The position numbers and the translations under genes are program-made. The notes under the pieces are model-generated. The model saw only the letters and a list, made by a program, of their open reading frames with translations. It did not search any database and was not told the origin of the DNA. A stretch of 64,000 bases of DNA from Amycolatopsis anabasis (lineage in GTDB: Bacteria > Actinomycetota > Actinomycetes > Mycobacteriales > Pseudonocardiaceae), in NCBI RefSeq assembly GCF_009765355.1, contig NZ_VTHK01000005.1, forward strand, positions 124,001 through 188,000, in the 5' to 3' direction. Below are positions 17,232 through 26,123 of this stretch, in pieces. Position 1 is the first letter of the stretch. Each line of letters starts with the position of its first letter.

Positions 17232-18419
17232 ATGGCGCTGTCCGACCCTGCTTTGCGCACCGCCGGAGGTTTCGTCGCGCCCGGATTCGAATCCGTGCGC
17301 GAAGCCTTCCTCCGGAACTTCCGCGACCACGGCGAAGTGGGCGCCGCGGTCGCCGTCTACCACCGCGGCCGCCCGGTCGTCGACCTGTGGGGCGGCGACG
17401 CCGATCCCGCGTCCGGCCGCCCCTGGAACCGGGACACCACCGCGCTGTGGATGTCCAGCACCAAGGGCGCCACGGCCACCGTCGTGCACCTGATCGCCGA
17501 ACGCGGGCTGCTCGACCTCGACGCGCCGGTGCGCGAGTACTGGCCGGAGTTCGGCGCCGAGGGCAAGGACGGGATCACCGCGGCCCAGGTGCTCGCGCAC
17601 CGCAGCGGGGTCGCCGTGCTCGATCCGCCCTACCTCACCCTGGACGACGTGGTGGCCTGGCGGCCCCTGGCCGAGGCGCTCGCCGCGCAACGTCCGGTGT
17701 GGACACCCGGCGCCCGGCACGGGTACCACGCGCAGACCTTCGGCTACCTGCTGGACGAGATCCTGCGCCGGGTCACCGGGCGCGGTGTCGGCGAACTCTT
17801 CGCGGCCGAGGTCGCCGAACCGCTCGGCCTCGACTTCTGGCTCGGCCTGCCCGCGGACCGGGAGGACGCGGTCGCGCCGATGATCACGCACGGGCAGGGC
17901 GGCCTGCCCGCCGAGGACCCGCGGCTGGCCGCGATGGACGCGGCCCTGGCCGACCCCGGTTCGCTGCTCTTCCGTTCGGTCGCCAACCCGGTCACCGCGG
18001 CGACCTGGGACGGCGTCAACACCCGCGCGTACCACGCGGCCCCGTTGACCTCGGCCAACGCGATCGGCACCGCGCGCTCGATGGCCCGGCACTACGCGAG
18101 CCTGCTCGGCGAGGTCGACGGAATCCGGTCGCTGAAACCGGAAACCGTGGCCGAGGCGACCCGGACCCGGTCGCACGGTCCGGACGCGCTCATCCCGGCC
18201 GTGGTGAGCGGCTGGGGACTGGGCTACGCGGTCCACAGCGAGCTGCACCCGTTCCCGGCCGAGGGCTGCTTCGGGCACGGCGGCGCCGGGGGATCGCGGG
18301 CGTTCGCCGACCCCGGGCGCGAACTCGCCTTCGCCTACCTGCCCAACAACATGATCCGCGACTACGGCGACCCGCGGTCGGGTTCGCTCGTCGAGGCGGT
18401 GTACCGCGCGCTCACGTGA
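17232..18419 (+). CDS. Serine hydrolase, class C beta-lactamase/EstB family, cytoplasmic
   Basis: The protein has 395 residues. It carries S75-x-x-K78 (SSTKG), the Tyr motif near Y165 (HGYHAQ) and the family segment LDAPVREYWPEF. There is no signal peptide, so it acts in the cytoplasm. The ribosome site AAGGAGCAGCA precedes ATG 17232. It lies 30 nt after the ligase and is followed by a paralogue that shares most of its sequence. EstB-type members are esterases or amidases rather than true beta-lactamases. An intracellular ester intermediate is a likely substrate. Confidence 0.9.
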   Translation: MALSDPALRTAGGFVAPGFESVREAFLRNFRDHGEVGAAVAVYHRGRPVVDLWGGDADPASGRPWNRDTTALWMSSTKGATATVVHLIAERGLLDLDAPVREYWPEFGAEGKDGITAAQVLAHRSGVAVLDPPYLTLDDVVAWRPLAEALAAQRPVWTPGARHGYHAQTFGYLLDEILRRVTGRGVGELFAAEVAEPLGLDFWLGLPADREDAVAPMITHGQGGLPAEDPRLAAMDAALADPGSLLFRSVANPVTAATWDGVNTRAYHAAPLTSANAIGTARSMARHYASLLGEVDGIRSLKPETVAEATRTRSHGPDALIPAVVSGWGLGYAVHSELHPFPAEGCFGHGGAGGSRAFADPGRELAFAYLPNNMIRDYGDPRSGSLVEAVYRALT

Positions 18420-18456
18420 TCGCCCTGCAAGGAAAACCCAACAGTTAGGAGCAGCA

Positions 18457-18519
18457 ATGTCGCTGTGCTCGTCCTGCCGCGCCCTCGTCCCGCCGGACAC
18501 CGGGAGGCCGCCATGCTGA
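18457..18519 (+). CDS. 20-residue Cys-containing mini-ORF coupled to the second hydrolase
   Basis: ATG 18457 has the same leader as the upstream hydrolase (AGGAGCAGCAATG), and its first codons (ATG TCG CTG T) match that gene's (ATG GCG CTG T). The frame then reads MSLCSSCRALVPPDTGRPPC and stops at 18517-18519, overlapping the ATG of the Tat hydrolase. It may be the remnant of the duplicated gene's original start, or a leader peptide that couples translation. Real expression is not proven. Confidence 0.35.
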   Translation: MSLCSSCRALVPPDTGRPPC

Positions 18520-19952
18520 TGGGGCATCTGCAAACCGGGCTGAACTGCCTGAATGGAGCCGGGGAACGCGCCCCGGCCGAAGGCCACGCGATCGGGACGG
18601 CGGGGCGCCAGAACAGCGGAAAGGGAGAGGCTCTGCCAGGTCAAGCCCCGGCGGCACGAGCGCGTCCGCGCGTTCTCAAAAAGGCACTGACGGGAGCCTT
18701 CGACCGGCGCACCCTGCTGGTCTCCGCCGGTATGGCCGGCGCCACGGCCGCGTTCGTCCGCGCCGCCGGAGCGGCGCCCGGAGCGCCACCGGGATCGGTC
18801 GTGCCGAGGGGACGCGTGGAGCCCCGCTTCGACGTCGTCCGCGACGCGTTCGCGGCGAACTTCCGCGACCAGGGCGAGGTCGGCGCCGCGCTGGCCGTCT
18901 ACCACCGCGGCCGCCTGGTCGTCGACCTCTGGGGCGGGGTGGCCGACGTCCCGAGCGGCCGCCCGTGGGCCGCCGACACCACGGCGCTGTGGAACTCCAG
19001 CACCAAGGGAGCCACCACCACGGTCGTGCACCTGCTGAGCGAACGCGGCCTGCTCGACGTGAACGCCCCGGTGCGCGAGTACTGGCCGGAATTCGCCGAT
19101 GCCGGGAAGCAGGGCATCACGGTGGCCCAGATCCTGGCCCACCGCAGCGGGGTGGTGGTGATCGACCGCCCGCTCACCCTGGCCGACGTCGTCGCCTGGC
19201 GGCCGCTGGCCGAGGCGCTCGCCGCGCAGCGTCCGGTGTGGACGCCGAACTCCCGGCACGGCTACCACGTGCAGAACTTCGGTTACCTGCTGGACGAGAT
19301 CGTCCGCCGGATCACCGGGGAGAGCATCGGCAAGCTGTTCGCCAAGGAGATCGCGGCACCGCTCGGGCTGGACTTCTGGCTCGGCCTGCCCGCCGACCAG
19401 GAACCCCGGGTCGCGCCGCTGATCGCGCCGGACCCGAAGCGGCCGGTGGACGAGCGGATCCAGGCCCTGGACAAGGCGCTCGCCGATCCGACGACGCTGG
19501 TGCACCGCGCGACGGTCAACCCGCTGCTCGGCCTGACCTGGGACGTGGTCAACACGCCCGAGTACCACGCGGCGCCGCTGACCTCGGCCAACGGGATCGG
19601 CACCGCGCGCGCGATGGCCCGGCACTACGCGAGCCTGGTCGGCGCGGTCGACGGGATCCGGCTGCTCAGCCCGCAGACGATCGCCCGGGCGGCCCTGATC
19701 AACCGGTCGTCCGGACCGGACGGAGTCATCCCGGCGGTCGGCAGCGCCTGGGGCCTCGGCTACGCGAAGCGGTCCGAACTGTTCCCGTTCCCGGCCGAAG
19801 CGTGCTTCGGGCACATGGGCTCCGGGGGATCGATGGCCTTCGCCGATCCGGTGAACCAGCTCGCGTTCGCCTACCTGCCGACCCAGTTGATCCGCACCTA
19901 CGACGACCAGCGGTCGATCGCGCTCACCCAGGCCGTCTACCGCTCGATCTGA
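18513..19952 (+). CDS. Tat-exported serine hydrolase, paralogue of the preceding gene
   Basis: The protein has 479 residues. An unusually long n-region (about 64 residues) precedes RR at 65-66 in FDRRTLLVSAGMAGATAA, a twin-arginine signal. The mature part repeats the preceding hydrolase closely: NSSTKG with SxxK, HGYHVQNFGYLLDEI and VREYWPEF. Start ATG 18513 is set by GGGAGG 5 nt upstream. Known for the family: ester or amide hydrolysis. Placing one paralogue outside and one inside the cell, next to a Liv-type importer, suggests that the exported enzyme releases the compound that is then taken up. Confidence 0.88.
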   Translation: MLMGHLQTGLNCLNGAGERAPAEGHAIGTAGRQNSGKGEALPGQAPAARARPRVLKKALTGAFDRRTLLVSAGMAGATAAFVRAAGAAPGAPPGSVVPRGRVEPRFDVVRDAFAANFRDQGEVGAALAVYHRGRLVVDLWGGVADVPSGRPWAADTTALWNSSTKGATTTVVHLLSERGLLDVNAPVREYWPEFADAGKQGITVAQILAHRSGVVVIDRPLTLADVVAWRPLAEALAAQRPVWTPNSRHGYHVQNFGYLLDEIVRRITGESIGKLFAKEIAAPLGLDFWLGLPADQEPRVAPLIAPDPKRPVDERIQALDKALADPTTLVHRATVNPLLGLTWDVVNTPEYHAAPLTSANGIGTARAMARHYASLVGAVDGIRLLSPQTIARAALINRSSGPDGVIPAVGSAWGLGYAKRSELFPFPAEACFGHMGSGGSMAFADPVNQLAFAYLPTQLIRTYDDQRSIALTQAVYRSI

Positions 19953-20017
19953 CCTTCGCCGACCGGGGGCGCGGGCGGTCCCGAACGCCCGCGCCCCACC
20001 GAATCCCGGGAGCCCCC

Positions 20018-21217
20018 ATGCGACCCCGAAGATCCTTCCTGGCCGCTTTCGCTTGCGCGGCAGCGGTTTCCGCGCTCTCGTGTGCGCCGGAGCCCACCTC
20101 CTCGGAGCCGAACGCGCCGATCCTGCTCGGCTTCCTCAACGACGAGATCGGCCGGCTCAACTTCCCCGAACTCGCCGCGGGCTCCCGGGCGGGCGTCGAC
20201 TACGTCAACCGGGCCCTCGGCGGGGTCAAGGGGCGGCCGCTGCGGGTGAGCTACTGCGCCAGCGACGGTTCGCCGGAGAAATCCATCGCCTGTGCCAACC
20301 GGTTCGTCGAGGAGGGCGTGGTCGCGGTGCTGGAGGGCCTGGACACCGGGGCCGAGGCGGTGCTGCCGATCCTTGCTTCCGCCCAGCTCCCGCTGGTCGG
20401 CCACATCGCGGCCAGTCCGGGGCAGGAAACCGCGGAGAACGCCTACTTCTTCGGCGCCGCGCCCGCGGTGTACGGCGTCGCCGCCCTGAAGTACTACGCC
20501 GGACAGGGGCTGCGCAGCGCCGCGTTCGTCACCCCGGACGTGCCCGCCGCGCGCCGGTACGCGGACACCGTGCTGAAACCGGCCGCGACCAAACTCGGCA
20601 TCGCCTACGAACCGATCTACTACGACGTCCAGGCGCCCAACTGGCCCACGGCGGTGGCCGCGGCGATGGCGAAGAACCCGCAGGTTTCCGGGCTCTACGT
20701 GGGCACCGACGCGACCTGCGTCAGCGTGCTCACCGCGTTCCGCTCGGCGGGCTACCCCGGACGCCTGCTCGCGGCCTCCTGCTCGGCGTTCGCGAAAGCG
20801 CTCGGCGCCGGGGCCCACGGCGTGGAGACCTATTCGGACCTGTGGAAGGTCACCGACGTGCCCGCCGCCCCACCCGCGAAACAGCGGGAGCTCGGCACCT
20901 ACCTCGACGCGATGAAGGCCGCCGGGCAGGAGGCCATCGCGGGTGGCCTCGCCCAGTGGACCTTCGCCGACACCGTCAACCTGTCCCGGGTGCTGGCCAC
21001 GATCAACGGCCCGATCGACGGCGTGAGCGTGAGCGCCGCGCTGCGGTCGACGAAGAACCTCGACGGTTTCCTCGGCCCGCTGCTGACCTGCGACCACACC
21101 GTCCTCAAAGGACAGTCGAGCTGCGGCCATTCCCTGCTGGTCTACCGCGTGCGGCCCGACGGTGGTCAGCAGGCGCAGACCAGGGACTTCGTGGACGTCA
21201 CCGGACTGGTCGGATGA
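20018..21217 (+). CDS. Branched-chain-amino-acid-type ABC transporter substrate-binding lipoprotein
   Basis: The protein has 399 residues. The signal peptide ends in ALSC with lipidated Cys22. The mature protein is a periplasmic-binding type I (LivJ/K) fold, with ILLGFLNDE at the start, GVDYVNRALGGVKGRPLRV and YVGTDATC. Start ATG 20018 follows GGGAG. It overlaps the permease gene by 4 nt. By context it captures the product of the secreted hydrolase. Liv-type binding proteins in catabolic islands often bind aromatic or terpenoid acids rather than amino acids. Confidence 0.92.
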   Translation: MRPRRSFLAAFACAAAVSALSCAPEPTSSEPNAPILLGFLNDEIGRLNFPELAAGSRAGVDYVNRALGGVKGRPLRVSYCASDGSPEKSIACANRFVEEGVVAVLEGLDTGAEAVLPILASAQLPLVGHIAASPGQETAENAYFFGAAPAVYGVAALKYYAGQGLRSAAFVTPDVPAARRYADTVLKPAATKLGIAYEPIYYDVQAPNWPTAVAAAMAKNPQVSGLYVGTDATCVSVLTAFRSAGYPGRLLAASCSAFAKALGAGAHGVETYSDLWKVTDVPAAPPAKQRELGTYLDAMKAAGQEAIAGGLAQWTFADTVNLSRVLATINGPIDGVSVSAALRSTKNLDGFLGPLLTCDHTVLKGQSSCGHSLLVYRVRPDGGQQAQTRDFVDVTGLVG

Positions 21218-23145
21218 ACCAGCTGCTGTTCGGCGTCACCGGGCTGTCCGCCGGGGCCGTCTACGCGGCGCTGGCGATGGCGCTCGTGGTCACCTTCCGC
21301 GGCACCGGCGGCATCAACTTCGCCCAGGGGGCGATGGCGATGTGGCCGGCGTACGTCTTCGACGAACTGCGCACGACCGGGGACTTCGTGCTGCCGCTGC
21401 CGGGCTGGATCGGCCGGTTCCACGTGGCCGACCACGTCGGCACGCCGGTGGCCTTCGTGGTGGCGGTGCTGTCCGGGAGCCTGCTCGGCGCGCTCGCGCA
21501 TCTTCTTGTCTTCCGTCCACTCCGCGGCGCCCCGGTGCTCGCGCCGGTCGTCGCCTCGGTGGGGCTGCTGCTCGTCGTGCAGGAACTCGTGGTGCTCGAC
21601 TTCGGCGACCTGCCCCGCGCGGTGGCCCCCGTCCTGCCGACCGGGCGGATCGCCGGGCTGCCGGTCGAGGCGCTGCTGCTGACCGGCGTGGTGATCCTGC
21701 TGGGCTTGGGCCTGCGCTGGTATTCGACGGGCACCCGGCTCGGCCTGGCGACCCGGGCCGCCGCGGAGAACGAGCGGGCCGCGGCGCTGCTGGGCTACGC
21801 GCCGGACCGGCTTTCCGCCGTCACGAGCGTCCTCGCCGCGACCGTCGCCGGGGCGGTGGCCGTCCTCGCCGCGCCGCTGACCGGGCTCAACCCCGGTCAG
21901 TTCACCTTGCTTGTGGTGCCCGCGCTGGCCTGCGCGCTGGTCGGCCGGCTCACCTCGCCCGGAATCGCGTGCGCCGCGGGGCTGGTGCTCGGCGCGTCCC
22001 AGGCCGAGGTCGGGCTGCTCACCACGCAGCCGTGGTGGCCGGACTGGCTCGCGGCCGGGGTGGTCAACGCGCTGCCGGTCCTGGTGATCGTCGTCGCGCT
22101 GACCGTACTGGGCGCCCGCCTGCCCCAGCGGGGCGCGGCGGTCTCGCGGCCGCTGCCGGAGGTGGTTCCGCCCCGCTGCCACCCGGTCGCGGTGACCCTG
22201 CTCGTCGGCGCGGGCGCGCTGTGCCTGGTGTTCACCCACGGCGGCAACCGGTTCGGGGTGCTCACCTCGATGATCATGGCCCTGCTCAGCCTGTCGTTCG
22301 TGGTGCTCACCGGGCTGGTCGGCCAGATCTCGCTCGCCCAGGTCGCGCTGGCCGGGGTCGCCGGGTTCACCCTGTCCCGGCTCGCCGACGGGCTCGGCAT
22401 CCCGTTCCCGATCTCCACCCTGCTCGCCGCGGCGACGGCCACCGCGGTCGGCGTGGTGGCCGGACTGCCGGCGTTGCGGACCCGGGGCGTGCAACTCGCG
22501 GTCGTCACGCTCGCGGCGGCGGTGGCGATCGAACAGGTGGTGCTGCGCAACCCGAATCTCGTGCCGCTCGCCGGGAACCCGATCCCGCCGGTGCGCCTGT
22601 TCGGCCTGGATCTGGCCGTGCGCAAGGGAACCGAGCTGGCCCGGCTGCCGTTCGCGCTGCTCGTGCTGGCCGTGCTCGCGGTCACCGGGCTGCTGGTGGC
22701 GAACCTGATGCGCAGCGGCACCGGCCGCGCGTTGCTGGCCGTGCGCTCCAACGAGCGCGCCGCGGCGTCGGTGGGCATCGACGTGGCCACGGCGAAGCTG
22801 TTCGCGTTCGGGTTCGCGTCGTTCATCGCCGGGCTGAGCGGCGCGCTGATCGGCTACAGCCGGGGCCAGCTCTCCGCCGAGTCGTTCGGCGTCTTCGTCG
22901 GGCTTTCCGTGCTCGCGGCGGCCTATCTCGGCGGGATCACCAGCATCAGCGGCGCCCTGGTCACCGGCCTGATCGCGCCGCTGGGCATCGGATACGTGGT
23001 GCTGGACCGGTATGTCAACGGCGGCAAGTACTACGCGCTGATCGCCGGCGCCCTGCTGATCGTGGCCGCGATCGCGAACCCGAGCGGAATCGCCGGGAAA
23101 GCGCGGGAAAGTTACGCCCGGCTGCGCGGGGTGCTGAGCCGATGA
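21214..23145 (+). CDS. Fused LivH-LivM permease of the ABC importer
   Basis: The protein has 643 residues, about the sum of two permeases. The N-terminal half is LivH-like (GLSAGAVYAALAMALVVTFR, INFAQGAMAMWPAY) and the C-terminal half LivM-like (LTGLVGQISLAQVALAGVAG, ALLAVRSNERAAASVGID, AYLGGITSISGALVTG). Each half has several membrane helices. Usually these are two genes; here they form one polypeptide that can supply both membrane subunits. Start ATG 21214 overlaps the binding-protein stop; its own stop overlaps the LivG start. Confidence 0.93.
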   Translation: MNQLLFGVTGLSAGAVYAALAMALVVTFRGTGGINFAQGAMAMWPAYVFDELRTTGDFVLPLPGWIGRFHVADHVGTPVAFVVAVLSGSLLGALAHLLVFRPLRGAPVLAPVVASVGLLLVVQELVVLDFGDLPRAVAPVLPTGRIAGLPVEALLLTGVVILLGLGLRWYSTGTRLGLATRAAAENERAAALLGYAPDRLSAVTSVLAATVAGAVAVLAAPLTGLNPGQFTLLVVPALACALVGRLTSPGIACAAGLVLGASQAEVGLLTTQPWWPDWLAAGVVNALPVLVIVVALTVLGARLPQRGAAVSRPLPEVVPPRCHPVAVTLLVGAGALCLVFTHGGNRFGVLTSMIMALLSLSFVVLTGLVGQISLAQVALAGVAGFTLSRLADGLGIPFPISTLLAAATATAVGVVAGLPALRTRGVQLAVVTLAAAVAIEQVVLRNPNLVPLAGNPIPPVRLFGLDLAVRKGTELARLPFALLVLAVLAVTGLLVANLMRSGTGRALLAVRSNERAAASVGIDVATAKLFAFGFASFIAGLSGALIGYSRGQLSAESFGVFVGLSVLAAAYLGGITSISGALVTGLIAPLGIGYVVLDRYVNGGKYYALIAGALLIVAAIANPSGIAGKARESYARLRGVLSR

Positions 23146-23894
23146 GCGGGGAAGAGGCGGCACTCGCCTGCCGATCGCTGACCGTGCGCTACGGGGCGCT
23201 CGTCGCGGTGTCGGACCTTTCGCTGACCGTCCCCGCGGGCGCCGTCACCGGCCTGATCGGGCCGAACGGCGCCGGGAAGACGACCCTGCTGGACGCGCTC
23301 ACCGGATTCGTCCCGGCCGAGGGCGAGATCCTGCTGCGCGGGCGGCCCCTGCACCGGGAGCCGCCGCACGTCCGGGCGCACCGGGGGCTGGTGCGCACCT
23401 GGCAGACCGTGGAGCTGTTCGGCGACCTCACCGTGCGCGAGAACCTGGAGGTCGCGGGTTTCCGGTTCTCGGCCCGGCGGGTCCTGGCCGATCTGGTCCG
23501 GCCGGGGCGTCGCGGGCGGGCCGCCGGACCGGACGCGGCGCTGGACCTGCTCGGCCTCGGTGACCTGGCGGACCGGCGGCCCGCCGAACTGTCCTACGGG
23601 CAGCGGAAACTGGTCGCGCTGGCCCGCACGCTCGCGTCGGCGCCCAGCGTGCTGCTGCTCGACGAACCCGCCGCCGGGCTCGACGGCGAGGCCGGCCGCG
23701 CGCTCGGCGAACGGCTGCGGCGCATCGCCGGAGAAGGCGTCGCGGTGGTGCTCGTGGACCACGACATGGCGCTGGTGCTCGACGTCTGCGACCAGGTCGC
23801 CGTGCTCGACTACGGCTGCCTGATCGCCGCGGGCGCGCCCGACGCGATCCGTGCCGACGACCGGGTCGTCGCCGCCTATCTGGGGGAGCCGTGA
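23142..23894 (+). CDS. ABC importer ATPase, LivG type
   Basis: The protein has 250 residues. Walker A is GPNGAGKTT, the Q-loop is in VRTWQTVELF, the signature is LSYGQRKLVALAR, Walker B is VLLLDEPAAGLD and the switch His is in VDHDM. The signature LSYGQ and the C-terminal VVAAYLGEP are typical of LivG. ATG 23142 and the stop both overlap the neighbouring genes by 4 nt. It pairs with the LivF-type ATPase. Confidence 0.95.
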   Translation: MSGEEAALACRSLTVRYGALVAVSDLSLTVPAGAVTGLIGPNGAGKTTLLDALTGFVPAEGEILLRGRPLHREPPHVRAHRGLVRTWQTVELFGDLTVRENLEVAGFRFSARRVLADLVRPGRRGRAAGPDAALDLLGLGDLADRRPAELSYGQRKLVALARTLASAPSVLLLDEPAAGLDGEAGRALGERLRRIAGEGVAVVLVDHDMALVLDVCDQVAVLDYGCLIAAGAPDAIRADDRVVAAYLGEP

Positions 23895-24577
23895 TCGAGG
23901 TCAACGCGCTGTTCGCGGGCTACTCGGGAGTGGCCGTCGTCCGCGAGGTGTCCTTCACCGTGGCTTCCGGCGAAGTGCTCGCCCTGCTCGGGCCGAACGG
24001 GGCGGGCAAGACCACGACCCTGCACACCCTCGCCGGGCTGCTGCCCGCACTCGGCGGGGAGGTGGTGCTCGAGGGGCGCCGGGTCACCGGCCTCCGCCCG
24101 GACCGGCTGGCGCGCCTGGGGCTGGCCTGCGTGCCCCAGGACCGCGGCGTCTTCCACCAGCTCACCGTGCGGGAGAACCTGCGGCTGGTCCGCGGGGGCG
24201 GGGTGGCCACCGCGCTCGAGTGGTTCCCGGAACTCGAACGGCTGCTGAACCGGCGCTGCGGGTTGTGCTCCGGCGGTGAACAGCAGATGCTGGCGCTGGC
24301 CAAGGCGATCGCGATGCGGCCCCGGCTGCTGCTGATCGACGAACTCAGCCTCGGCCTGGCGCCGCTGGTGGTCCGGCGGCTGCTGCCGGTGGTCCGCCGG
24401 GTGGCCCGGGAGACCGGCGCGGCGGTCGTGCTCACCGAGCAGTACGTGCCGCTGGCGCTGGCGACCGCCGACCAGGCGCTGGTGCTGCGCCGGGGCGGGA
24501 CCGCGTTGCGCGGGCCCGCCGCCGACCTGGCCGAGCGGCCGGAACTGCTGGCCGACAGCTATCTCGGCGCAGAGTGA
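23891..24577 (+). CDS. ABC importer ATPase, LivF type
   Basis: The protein has 228 residues. Walker A is GPNGAGKTT, PQDRGVFHQLTVRENL follows, the signature is LCSGGEQQMLALAKA (with LC in place of LS), Walker B is LLLIDELSLGLAP and the position of the switch His reads LTEQYV, as is normal in LivF. GTG 23891 overlaps the LivG stop by 4 nt. It is the last gene of the rightward island operon; the next gene, pyruvate kinase, has its own promoter-like leader. Confidence 0.95.
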   Translation: MIEVNALFAGYSGVAVVREVSFTVASGEVLALLGPNGAGKTTTLHTLAGLLPALGGEVVLEGRRVTGLRPDRLARLGLACVPQDRGVFHQLTVRENLRLVRGGGVATALEWFPELERLLNRRCGLCSGGEQQMLALAKAIAMRPRLLLIDELSLGLAPLVVRRLLPVVRRVARETGAAVVLTEQYVPLALATADQALVLRRGGTALRGPAADLAERPELLADSYLGAE

Positions 24578-24662
24578 CCAGGCAACCACGAGGTGAACTT
24601 TTCGGGATCGATTCCGGGATCGGTACAGACTTGCGTCGCCCAAGGGTCTAAGCTGTGTGAAT

Positions 24663-26087
24663 GTGAGCCGACGCGCGAAGATCGTCTGTACCCTTGGCCC
24701 CGCGACCGCGACCGAGGAAAAGGTCCGCGAACTCGTGAACGCGGGCATGGACGTCGCGAGAATGAACTTCAGCCACGGCACGCACAGCGACCACAAGCAG
24801 GTCTTCGACCTGATCCGGGCCGCTGCCGCGGAGTCCGGGCGCGCGGTCGGCATCCTCGCCGACCTGCAAGGCCCCAAGATCCGGCTGGGCACCTTCGCCG
24901 GCGGGCCGGTCGAATGGCGCACCGGCGACGTCGTGCGGATCACCGTGGAGGACGTGGCCGGCACGCACGACCGGGTGTCCACCACGTACTCCGGCCTCGC
25001 CAAGGACGCCAAGTCCGGCGACCGGCTGCTGGTCGACGACGGCAAGGTCGGCCTGGTGGTCAAGGACGTCGAGGGCTCGGACGTGGTGTGCGAGGTCACC
25101 GAGGGCGGTCCGGTCAGCAACAACAAGGGCGTCTCTTTGCCAGGCATGGACGTTTCCGTGCCCGCACTGTCCGAAAAGGACATCGAAGACCTCGAGTTCG
25201 CGCTGGAGCTGGGAGTCGACTTCATCGCGCTGTCCTTCGTGCGCTCGCCCGCCGACATCGACCTGGTGCACCAGGTGATGGACCGGGTGGGCAAGGGCCG
25301 GCTCCCGGTCGTCGCCAAACTGGAGAAGCCCGAGGCCGTCTACAACCTCGAGGCCATCGTGCTCGCGTTCGACGGCGTGATGGTCGCCCGCGGTGACCTC
25401 GGCGTGGAGCTGCCGCTGGAGCAGGTCCCGCTGGTGCAGAAGCGGGCCATCCAGATCGCCCGGGAGAACGCGAAGCCGGTCATCGTGGCGACCCAGATGC
25501 TCGACTCGATGATCAACAACTCGCGGCCGACCCGAGCCGAGGCCTCCGACGTCGCGAACGCGGTGCTGGACGGCGCGGACGCCCTCATGTTGTCCGGGGA
25601 GACCAGCGTCGGCCGGTATCCGATCGACAGCGTGCGGACCATGGGCCGGATCATCGAGGCCGTCGAGACCGATTCGCCGACCGTGCCGCCGCTGAGCCAC
25701 GTCCCGCGGACCAAGCGCGGCGTGATCTCCTACGCCGCCCGGGACATCGGCGAGCGGCTGAACGCCAAGGCGCTGGTCGCCTTCACGCAGTCCGGCGACA
25801 CCGTGCGCCGGCTCGCCCGCCTGCACACCCGGCTGCCGCTGCTCGCGTTCACGCCGGAGGAGAGCGTGCGCAGCCAGCTCGCGATGACCTGGGGCACCAC
25901 GACCCGCCTGGTGGCCAAGGTCGGCTCGACCGACCAGATGATCCAGCAGGTGGACCACGCCATGCTGGAGATGGGCCGCTACCAGCCGGGTGACCTGGTG
26001 GTCATCGTCGCGGGCTCGCCGCCCGGCACGGTCGGCTCCACCAACCTGATCCGCGTCCACCGGCTCGGTGAAGACGACCACGCCTAG
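24663..26087 (+). CDS. pyk: Pyruvate kinase
   Basis: The protein has 474 residues, the usual short bacterial form without a C-terminal PEP-utiliser domain. RRAKIVCTLGPAT opens the barrel; MNFSHG, the catalytic-Lys segment VVAKLEKPEAV, the metal-site segment MVARGDLGVELP and the signature ATQMLDSMI follow. It converts PEP and ADP to pyruvate and ATP in the cytoplasm. GTG 24663 fits the family start; GTG 24657 is in frame. A TAAGCT -10-like box at 24649-24654 lies so close that the mRNA is probably leaderless. A small hairpin (26087-26105) overlaps the stop codon. Confidence 0.97.
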   Translation: MSRRAKIVCTLGPATATEEKVRELVNAGMDVARMNFSHGTHSDHKQVFDLIRAAAAESGRAVGILADLQGPKIRLGTFAGGPVEWRTGDVVRITVEDVAGTHDRVSTTYSGLAKDAKSGDRLLVDDGKVGLVVKDVEGSDVVCEVTEGGPVSNNKGVSLPGMDVSVPALSEKDIEDLEFALELGVDFIALSFVRSPADIDLVHQVMDRVGKGRLPVVAKLEKPEAVYNLEAIVLAFDGVMVARGDLGVELPLEQVPLVQKRAIQIARENAKPVIVATQMLDSMINNSRPTRAEASDVANAVLDGADALMLSGETSVGRYPIDSVRTMGRIIEAVETDSPTVPPLSHVPRTKRGVISYAARDIGERLNAKALVAFTQSGDTVRRLARLHTRLPLLAFTPEESVRSQLAMTWGTTTRLVAKVGSTDQMIQQVDHAMLEMGRYQPGDLVVIVAGSPPGTVGSTNLIRVHRLGEDDHA

Positions 26088-26123
26088 AAGTACTCGCGGT
26101 ACTTCACGGCATAAGGTCACGTC

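Noticed and set aside
15567..19814. A 1415-codon open frame on the minus strand
   Set aside because: Antisense to the ligase and hydrolase genes, whose families are clear on the plus strand. Composition is typical of a shadow frame.
17232..19952. Calling the two serine hydrolases beta-lactamases
   Set aside because: They share the SxxK fold with class C enzymes but match the EstB-like esterase group more closely, and they sit in a catabolic operon.
8768..24577. Naming the island as a steroid (cholate or cholesterol) degradation cluster
   Set aside because: Thiolase, DUF35, SDR and crotonase genes fit, but the ring-degrading oxygenases and other marker genes are absent, so the substrate cannot be named.
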